From JADGHX01 sp963837755 (lineage in GTDB: Bacteria > Pseudomonadota > Gammaproteobacteria > Steroidobacterales > Steroidobacteraceae): a stretch of DNA of 64,000 bases. The stretch is taken from assembly GCA_963837755.1 (NCBI GenBank), contig CAWIOP010000004.1, positions 717,237-781,236 of the forward strand. The letters run 5' to 3'. Below the pieces are notes generated by a model. That model saw nothing but the letters and a program-made list of their open reading frames with translations. It did not search any database and had not been told where the DNA came from. Made by a program: the position numbers and the translations under genes. This document shows, one piece after another, positions 58,880-64,000 of this stretch. Position 1 is the first letter of the stretch. Each line of letters begins with the position of its first letter.

Positions 58880-58926
58880 GACTCTTAATCTCTTGGTCGA
58901 AGGTTCGACTCCTTCACGGCCCACCA
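58880..58926 (+). repeat. Right direct repeat (attR-like), 3' end of tRNA-Lys
   Basis: Matches 56367-56413 at 45 of 47 bases, including anticodon loop CTCTTAA, the T arm and ACGGCCCACCA. The two differences lie in the T loop. A 75-base tRNA-like outline (58852-58926) can be drawn, but its acceptor and D stems pair poorly, so it is a remnant and not a gene. Confidence 0.85.
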
Positions 58927-59267
58927 ACTAATCAAGCACTTGGCGATTCCGTGGCGGGCGGTGGATGCTGAAAACCGGCATCTGGTCCCCGTACTGGTCC
59001 CCGTTTCGGATGAGAGCCACTGATACGCGGTGAGCACGGCGGGCGCCGCGTTGGCGTAGAGACGTTCGATGAGCAGCCCGTCAGCGATCTCGACTCCGAA
59101 GCAATCGACTTCGTAGCTGTTCGCAGTGTTTCGCAGAGCGACACTCGCTGCGTCGGCAGGATTTGATAACGCTGGCCTGGCGTGACGGCGAGCTGCCAGG
59201 CAGTTTAATTGACATTGCTCGTAATCAACACTAATGTTGATTTAAAGCAATGTCGAGGAGCGGGCCG
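58927..59267. other. Gap between the att-like repeat and the AbiE locus
   Basis: A minus-strand frame is open for about 60 codons with coding-like content (NSYEVDCFGVEIADG, then LLIERLYANAAPAVLTAYQW) but lacks a good start and family. It may be a remnant, possibly of the element's recombination gene. The last 60 bases hold the AbiE promoter. Confidence 0.35.
59209..59241 (+). promoter_or_regulatory. Promoter and palindromic operator of the AbiE-type pair
   Basis: TTGACA (59209-59214) and TAATGT (59232-59237) are 17 bases apart. An inverted repeat ATCAACA-CTAA-TGTTGAT (59224-59241) covers the -10, so a bound repressor (probably the AbiEi-like protein) would block transcription. Confidence 0.7.
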
Positions 59268-60026
59268 ATGTGGTCTGCGCGCGAGGCAATCGAGGTCTTC
59301 CATCTGCTCTTCCTTCGAGCCTTCGGCGCTCGCACGGACAGGGCGCTGTACGCCTTGAAGGGCGGCTGCAACCTCCGCTTCTTCCACAAGAGCATCCGCT
59401 ACTCCGAAGACATGGACCTCGATATCCGAACGATGTCGGTCGCCACGCTTCGGAATAACGTCGATCGCGTTCTTGAGGCAGCTCCTTTCCTGCAGACGCT
59501 GCGCGCACAGCAGATCGAAATCTCGCAGGTGTCGCGGCCCAAGCAGACTGAGACGACTCAGCGCTGGAAACTCGCTTTGCGGTCCGCTGCGGCCGGTCCT
59601 GACATTCCAACCAAGATTGAGTTCTCACGCCGTGCACTCGACGAGGGTGTTGCGCACGAGGCCGTGGACCCTGAGGTCATTCGGCGCTATCGGCTCTACC
59701 CGATCCTCGTGCAGCACTACACGGCGCGGGCCGCTCTTGCACAGAAGATCGCCGCTCTCGCCCTGCGTTCCCAAACGCAAGCGCGCGACATTTTTGACTT
59801 GAAGCTCCTCCTGGATGCCGGGGCGGGCAGCTCTGCGCTACCCAAGGGGATCGCGTCGAACCTCCCACGAGCGATCGAGAATGCGATAAGCATTGGCTAC
59901 GACGAGTTTGCCGGCCAGGTGTTGGCCTACCTCGAGCCGGAGTACCAGGATCACTACCGGCCGCGTCACGCATGGGAGGACTTGCAGGCGCAGGTAGTCA
60001 ACGCACTCGAGGGGTTCCAGTCATGA
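59268..60026 (+). CDS. AbiEii-type nucleotidyl transferase toxin
   Basis: A DUF1814/AbiEii-like nucleotidyltransferase of about 252 residues. The catalytic region reads LKGGCNLRFFHKSIRYSEDM then DLDI, with the GG..R and SxDxD-type arrangement; later PTKIEFSRRALDEG, AALAQKIAALALRSQTQARD and IFDLKLLLDAG are also typical. I choose the ATG at 59268 because GAGGAG lies seven bases upstream; an ATG at 59250 would be almost leaderless. AbiEii toxins transfer nucleotides and cause abortive phage infection or dormancy. The toxin precedes the antitoxin here. Confidence 0.85.
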   Translation: MWSAREAIEVFHLLFLRAFGARTDRALYALKGGCNLRFFHKSIRYSEDMDLDIRTMSVATLRNNVDRVLEAAPFLQTLRAQQIEISQVSRPKQTETTQRWKLALRSAAAGPDIPTKIEFSRRALDEGVAHEAVDPEVIRRYRLYPILVQHYTARAALAQKIAALALRSQTQARDIFDLKLLLDAGAGSSALPKGIASNLPRAIENAISIGYDEFAGQVLAYLEPEYQDHYRPRHAWEDLQAQVVNALEGFQS

Positions 60027-60631
60027 ACCAAGTCGAGGCCGTGCAGCGTCTCAAGCGTCTCGGCACGCATGGATTCGAGACACGAGATGCGGCCGCGGCG
60101 CTCGATGTGACCGCAGCGAATGCGCACATGATCCTGAGACGGCTCGCGCAATCTGGCTTGCTCATCCACGTGAGCCGCGGACGCTGGCTGCAGAGCGCAG
60201 ACGTTTCGCCGTTCGCGCTTCCCGAGCTCATCTCAGCGCCGTATCCGGCGTACATCTCTCTTCAGTCCGCGCTGTTCCACCACGGTCTCGTTGAGCAGAT
60301 ACCGGCTGTCATCTATGCCGTGACCCTGGGCCGCCCCCGGCGGGTCCGCACACCGCTCGGCGTCGTGTCGTTCCACCGTCTTCCACCTGAGCTGTTCAGT
60401 GGCTTCGAAGTGAAGGATGCCGGCGGCGCCAAGATCGCTACCGCCGAGAAAGCGCTGTTCGATCTTCTCTACCTTGCTCCGGGTCGAAGCCGCCTCTTCG
60501 CAACCCTTCCGGAGTTGGAGATTCCCCGCAAGTTTCGATGGGCGAAGCTCGCGCAGTACGCGGCCCTCGTCAAATCACCGAGCCGCCGCACCTATCTCAC
60601 GGAGGCCATCGCTCGACTCCGAAAAGCTTGA
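60023..60631 (+). CDS. AbiEi-type antitoxin with N-terminal winged helix
   Basis: A 202-residue protein starting MNQVEAVQRLKRLGTHGFET, with a winged-helix DNA-binding region (AAAALDVTAANAHMILRRLA, QSGLLIHVSRGRW), then the AbiEi C-terminal domain (YPAYISLQSALFHHGLVEQI, KIATAEKALFDLLYLAPG). The ATG overlaps the toxin stop (ATGA). AbiEi-type antitoxins repress their own promoter, in keeping with the palindrome at 59224. Confidence 0.85.
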   Translation: MNQVEAVQRLKRLGTHGFETRDAAAALDVTAANAHMILRRLAQSGLLIHVSRGRWLQSADVSPFALPELISAPYPAYISLQSALFHHGLVEQIPAVIYAVTLGRPRRVRTPLGVVSFHRLPPELFSGFEVKDAGGAKIATAEKALFDLLYLAPGRSRLFATLPELEIPRKFRWAKLAQYAALVKSPSRRTYLTEAIARLRKA

Positions 60632-60687
60632 TTGGCTGCGTCTCCCCGCCGGCGCCGGCAGGAGTTGCGACTGAGTGGTGCTGAGAT

Positions 60688-60894
60688 TCATGGGCTCCTG
60701 CCGCGAGTGGTGGCTGATGTGGAGGCGCCCGGCCTCGAATTGATCCAGGCCTCGACGTCCTCCTTGCGCCAGCCGATTGCATTGGCTGAAAGCTGCAGGC
60801 GCGAAGGAAAACATCCGCTTTTCTCGAGCCGGTAAATAGTCATCCGAGAGAGCCCGGTTGCGACCAGTACCTGCTGCATTCGAAGCACACTCAT
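60688..60894 (-). CDS. AlpA-family phage/ICE regulator
   Basis: A 68-residue MerR-like HTH: MSVLRMQQVLVATGLSRMTI, then YRLEKSGCFPSRLQLSANAI and GWRKEDVEAWINSRP. AlpA proteins activate excision or other genes of integrated elements. I choose the ATG at 60894, which has AGGA seven bases upstream, over a 40-codon longer frame. It is convergent with the AbiEi gene. Confidence 0.88.
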   Translation of the reverse strand: MSVLRMQQVLVATGLSRMTIYRLEKSGCFPSRLQLSANAIGWRKEDVEAWINSRPGASTSATTRGRSP

Positions 60895-61274
60895 AACGTA
60901 GTCCTCGGCTGCGGAGCGACGTCCTCGGAGCCGCGCCTGATCCAGACGCATGCGCACGTCGGCTTCCTTCTGATCGTCAGCTTGCGGAAAGCGGCCAGTG
61001 ACGACGAGCCGCATATCTGTCGAGTTGCGCTACAAAGACCCGGTGCGCGCCGGGCGTCGCCCCTGCGCCGGTGCCGCGAATTGCAGCGTTTTGCGCCCGG
61101 ATGCAACGTTGTGCAACGGGACGAAACGCAGCGATGCCTCGCGCACGGGATGCCCGCACTCGCCAACGATCGCGCCTCAGTCTCGCTGGTGATTCAACCG
61201 GTGTTGCTGCCTAAAAGTAGCTTTCGTCAAAACTGTGTGACAGTGTGGACGCGAGATACGGAGGGCCGGGGACG
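60895..61274. other. Regulatory-looking gap before a repressor-like gene
   Basis: No convincing gene. It holds the palindrome CAACGTTG (61104-61111) with a nearby repeat GCAACG, and the inverted repeat at 61232-61244. The divergent arrangement of alpA and the repressor-like gene resembles a lysogeny-control region. Confidence 0.4.
61232..61244. promoter_or_regulatory. Inverted repeat upstream of the repressor-like gene
   Basis: ACTGT-GTG-ACAGT, a perfect palindrome 30 bases before the start at 61275. A candidate operator for the HTH protein it precedes. Confidence 0.5.
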
Positions 61275-61586
61275 ATGCGAGTCAGACGTGGTAGGCGCGC
61301 CAAACGTGCCAACCGAGTCCAGCGAAGAATCGACGGATTGCCCGAACGGCTGCGACTGACGATTGCGTCCTACGGAAGTGTCACGGCGACGGCGGCCGCG
61401 ATGGATAGATCGGAAGGCGCCTTGCGCAAATGGATTCGCGGCACCTCCGAACCGAACGCGTCAGACCTGCGCTCGATTTGTGAGCTGACCGGCACGTATA
61501 TCAACTGGCTCATCTTTGGCGAAAACTGGTCACCGTGCTCCGCGTTGCGGGCATCGGTGCCATCGACGACGGGAGAGAAGGAATGA
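61275..61586 (+). CDS. Phage-repressor-like HTH protein
   Basis: A 103-residue product. After a basic N-terminus it has an XRE/CI-like helix-turn-helix: RLTIASYGSVTATAAAMDRS, EGALRKWIRGTSEPNASDLR and SICELTGTYINWLIFGE, as in the DNA-binding part of phage CI-type regulators. No C-terminal peptidase domain is present. The stop overlaps the next gene (ATGA), so both are co-translated. Confidence 0.8.
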   Translation: MRVRRGRRAKRANRVQRRIDGLPERLRLTIASYGSVTATAAAMDRSEGALRKWIRGTSEPNASDLRSICELTGTYINWLIFGENWSPCSALRASVPSTTGEKE

Positions 61587-62026
61587 AAGATCAACGAGCG
61601 CGACAGATCCTGCATTCACTGGTGAACGGTGCAGATCCATTTACTGGAGAAGACTTATCGGTCGGAACAGTGTTACAGAGCGCCGATGTGATGCGAGCAA
61701 TGCTGGCGGGCTGCTCAGCCCTCGAAGAACGGACTGCGCGCGCCAGCCGCCGGGCGCAGCAACCGAAGAACATTGGGCAGACGTGGACGTCCGAAGAGAA
61801 CGAGCGCCTGATCCAGGCATTCAAGAGCGGTGAGAGCCTGGAGGCGGTTGCCGCCAGACATGGCCGCACCCTTCGGGCTATCGAAGCGAGGCTGGAGATT
61901 CTCGGGATGATCACGCGCGAGCAACGCACGACGGAGAATCGTTTCGGAGCCGGCGGCCAGCACGATGGAGTACAACGCACCGGCGCGCGGAAAACCCGAG
62001 CGAGTTCCAAGAAGGCAGCGGGTTGA
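61583..62026 (+). CDS. Hypothetical protein with SANT/Myb-like DNA-binding segment
   Basis: A 147-residue protein. The first part (ILHSLVNGADPFTGEDLSVG, VMRAMLAGCSALEER) is typical of a widespread unnamed proteobacterial family; the second (WTSEENERLIQAFKSGESLE, AVAARHGRTLRAIEARLEIL) resembles a Myb/SANT or GcrA-like HTH. The tail is basic and may be disordered. It is coupled to the repressor-like gene upstream. Biochemical function unknown. Confidence 0.75.
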   Translation: MKDQRARQILHSLVNGADPFTGEDLSVGTVLQSADVMRAMLAGCSALEERTARASRRAQQPKNIGQTWTSEENERLIQAFKSGESLEAVAARHGRTLRAIEARLEILGMITREQRTTENRFGAGGQHDGVQRTGARKTRASSKKAAG

Positions 62027-62162
62027 TCGCGTGCGCGGCGTGCCAGCTCACAGGGAGTCGATTGGGAGCGCCGCCGTGCGGCAGCACCGCCGATTCGCCG
62101 CGCCTGGCAAGTGTGAGCGCTCTCCGCAAGGGCGACGACTCAGCACCGCCCGCGGTGGAGCC

Positions 62163-62390
62163 TCAGCGTGTTTCGGCCTCGCGAATCACTTCCCACATCT
62201 GCACTTCAAGGCCGTCGCAGACGCGCTCGAGCGTGGTGAGCTGCACGTTCTTTTTCCCGCGCTCGATCGCGCCGTAGTACGCCCGGTGCATCTTGATGTG
62301 GTCCGCGAAGCCTTCCTGGCTGTACTCGCCCTTTTCGCGATGCCGGCGCACGACTTCGCCGATGCGGACCTGGAGAGAGGCACGTTTCAT
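62163..62390 (-). CDS. XRE-family HTH regulator
   Basis: A 75-residue helix-turn-helix protein: MKRASLQVRIGEVVRRHREK, YSQEGFADHIKMHRAYYGAI and ERGKKNVQLTTLERVCDGLE. It is a single-domain Cro/C-protein-like regulator. The ATG at 62390 fits the fold; a longer in-frame extension upstream has no domain. An inverted repeat 21-37 bases upstream is its likely own operator. Confidence 0.88.
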   Translation of the reverse strand: MKRASLQVRIGEVVRRHREKGEYSQEGFADHIKMHRAYYGAIERGKKNVQLTTLERVCDGLEVQMWEVIREAETR

Positions 62391-62410
62391 GATTTGAACC
62401 TTAAAAGTCG

Positions 62411-62427
62411 GTTGCTTGAGTAGCAAC
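62411..62427. promoter_or_regulatory. Inverted repeat upstream of the XRE gene
   Basis: GTTGCT-TGAGT-AGCAAC, a perfect palindrome with a five-base spacer, 21 bases before the XRE start. Confidence 0.55.
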
Positions 62428-62624
62428 TTGTATTTCAGTACGCCGCTTAAAGGCAGCGAATCGCTACTGCGAGAGAGCAGGACGCGGATGCCAGGGAGGT
62501 GATGGCTATCGAAGGAATCCCGCACACACCATAACTGATGCCAGTAGATTCAAGCGGCGCCCGCCCAGTGCTGGAAACACCGGACGGACGCCTGACCACA
62601 GCCACCTCAACAAGGGAGGCAACC

Positions 62625-62978
62625 ATGGCTGCGCAGAAGTCTATCGCGAAGGGTGTCCGGGCCAACAGCTCGGCTCCGCCCGCAACGGCCGCTGTTTCAC
62701 GACGGCGTGCCGGCAAGTCCCGCTCGTCCATCAAATCATCGACCCGCCGCACGTCCGTGCCGCCTTTCTCCGGTGAGGAGGCGCATGCAGAGCGCGGGGA
62801 GCTGCTCGAACACCTCAGCGCGCAGCTCGCGCTGGTCGAGACCGCTTCAATCGCTCTGCAGAAATTCGAGGAGCAACCCGAGATTGGTGCGATCTGCGCG
62901 TCGCTGGAGCATGCCGTGAGCATGCTCGCCAGCGCGCATGAGCGCGTGGAGCACTACCTTCAGCGTGCGGGTGTGTGA
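62625..62978 (+). CDS. Small protein with basic N-terminus and helical C-terminal unit
   Basis: A 117-residue product; the ATG at 62625 is preceded by AGGGAGG. The first 55 residues are Lys/Arg/Ser-rich and probably disordered. The last 50 (HLSAQLALVETASIALQKFE, EQPEIGAICASLEHAVSMLA) form a helical unit shared with the minus-strand gene at 58600. Unknown function. Confidence 0.65.
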   Translation: MAAQKSIAKGVRANSSAPPATAAVSRRRAGKSRSSIKSSTRRTSVPPFSGEEAHAERGELLEHLSAQLALVETASIALQKFEEQPEIGAICASLEHAVSMLASAHERVEHYLQRAGV

Positions 62979-63078
62979 GCGTACGCCGCGTCAGGCGCGC
63001 CCGATTCGGTGCGAAGGAGTGCCCGCTCGCCCGCGGAGCGGGCCGCTCTTCGCGGCATACGGCCCGCCGGCTGCGCTG

Positions 63079-63379
63079 ATGTCGCGCGCCGTCAGCCGGC
63101 TGAACTCGAACCTGATCGGTGATTTGTTGGCGGAGGCGCGGCGCAATGCCCGGCTGACGCAGTCGGAGGTGGGCCGCCGTGTCGGGTCGGCCACAGAACT
63201 GGATATCAGATGTCGAACGCGGCCAGGCGTACTGCCGCTTCGATGACTTCGTCGCGATAGCGATCGCCATCGGCGCAGATCCCACGACTTTGTGCGGGCG
63301 GTATCTGGAACTACGCGCGCTTCGCGAAGGGATCGCGCGGCAGCGATGTTTCGCCGGAACGGATGATCTTCAGACCTGA
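63079..63379 (+). CDS. XRE-family HTH regulator, one frameshift
   Basis: The ATG at 63079 gives MSRAVSRLNSNLIGDLLAEA then RLTQSEVGRRVG; an extra base near 63187 shifts the frame to RPQNWISDVERGQAYCRFDD and FVAIAIAIGADPTTLCGRYL. Together they make a standard XRE domain of about 95 residues. The break may be an error or a real inactivation. Confidence 0.72.
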
Positions 63380-63461
63380 ACTGACGCGCTCGCCGAGCAT
63401 CGGCGCAGCCGTGCCCGTGTTTGAAAGAGCGATGCCGGCGAGGCTGACCGCCAGGACTCGA

Positions 63462-63737
63462 TCACTCCTCGCGGCGCGCCTTCGGCTTGATGGCGTACGT
63501 GATCATCTCGTAGACCACGAGCAGCACGATGAATCCCGTGGCGATTGCTGCCATCTGTCCGTGCGGAAAGTGCGACTTCGGCGCGACGAGCGCGTAGAAC
63601 CCGCACATCGCGAATCCCAGTAGCCCGAGGCCCGCGAGCACGGGCCGGACCACAACGCCCAGGATGTCGAGCACCGCGAATACGACCAGCCGAATGAAGT
63701 GAATGATGTCCGTCAGGATGCCCACGGCGATGTTCAT
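63462..63737 (-). CDS. Small hypothetical membrane protein
   Basis: A 91-residue product starting MNIAVGILTDIIHFIRLVVF, with three hydrophobic segments (about 8-25, 28-47 and 60-80; the last is AAIATGFIVLLVVYEMITYA) and a basic tail. GGAGG precedes the ATG at 63737; the in-frame upstream ATG lacks such a site. No family recognised. Confidence 0.7.
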   Translation of the reverse strand: MNIAVGILTDIIHFIRLVVFAVLDILGVVVRPVLAGLGLLGFAMCGFYALVAPKSHFPHGQMAAIATGFIVLLVVYEMITYAIKPKARREE

Positions 63738-64000
63738 GAGGCCCTCCGATTCCCTGAGTTCCGACGTGCGTGGCATCGTGCAATTGGTTCCGAAGTGTTG
63801 CAAGTCGGTGCCGGGCGTTGCGCGCGCGTGGAATTCCTCTTCCGTGAGCGCTCCATTTGTGCAGTAACTCGACACATTCTCGGCTCGCCGCGCGTGCTTG
63901 GGCGTGGTGTCCTGAAGCCGTGTTCGCGTCCGCCTCGAGGTTCTGTTCATGAGCTTCCGCGTCAGTCCGCATCATCGGCGTGCCGCGGAGACCGCATGCT
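63738..64000. other. End of window, no gene seen
   Basis: Open minus-strand frames here extend the membrane protein upstream, but their composition is that of shadow frames. No repeat, tRNA or terminator is recognisable. Confidence 0.4.

Noticed and set aside
58852..58926. A complete second tRNA-Lys gene.
   Set aside because: Only the 3' 47 bases match; the D stem and acceptor stem pair poorly, so it is a repeat and not a gene.
56414..64000. CRISPR array or restriction-modification genes.
   Set aside because: No regularly spaced repeats and no methyltransferase or endonuclease motifs are present.

Overview
The window is high-GC DNA from a gammaproteobacterium. The evidence is gene order: nrdR-ribD-ribE-ribBX-ribH-nusB-thiL and asd-fimV-truA-accD-folC-SPOR-cvpA-purF are gammaproteobacterial arrangements, and the window also carries MiaE, the EF-P/EpmA/EpmB system, LpxH, and homologues of FimV and FimX. 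A lineage near Xanthomonadales, Nevskiales or Steroidobacterales would fit, but the sequence alone does not settle it.

Layout. 1-700: end of a histone deacetylase-family gene. 747-7600: glyA, nrdR and the riboflavin genes, then nusB and thiL. 7745-9048: a Ser/Thr kinase with a cyclic-nucleotide-binding domain. 9225-10800: a small accessory patch with a ClpP-like serine proteinase. 10801-14921 (minus): folE2, then the isoprenoid operon xseB-ispA-dxs. 15140-17825: rubrerythrin, a heterodisulfide-reductase-like Fe-S protein and a DUF3501 protein. 18002-22152: parE and parC. 22187-25056: two amidohydrolases. 25092-27164 (minus): a FimX-like c-di-GMP effector. 27229-30564: EF-P with EpmB and EpmA, plus a methionine sulfoxide reductase. 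30635-34224: psd, sco, prmB, aroC. 34267-44703: the asd to purF block. 44768-48009: glycerate kinase, a receiver-kinase fusion and miaE. 48337-50825: decaying accessory genes. 50888-55693: lpxH, a periplasmic cyclophilin, gltX and cysS. 55861-56413: tRNA genes Pro, Arg, His, Lys. 56414-64000: accessory DNA.

The last 7.6 kb is the most unusual part. A 47-base copy of the 3' end of tRNA-Lys(CUU) recurs at 58880-58926, so 56414-58926 looks like a small element inserted at the tRNA gene. It holds a nucleotidyltransferase with its middle deleted, a ParD-ParE pair with a repeat operator and several small unknown genes. Beyond it are an AbiEii-AbiEi-type pair in reversed order, an AlpA-like regulator, phage-repressor-like genes with palindromic operators, and a small protein that resembles one inside the tRNA-flanked element.

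Many housekeeping genes are broken by single-base indels, concentrated at 1-5770, 30450-39300 and 43430-44550, while long neighbouring stretches are clean. Because the affected genes include essential ones (glyA, aroC, asd, accD, purF), sequencing or assembly error in poorly covered patches is more likely than gene decay. I report each such gene as one locus. Two other genes (48591-49574 and 56638-57076) have lost their middles and I treat those as true pseudogenes.
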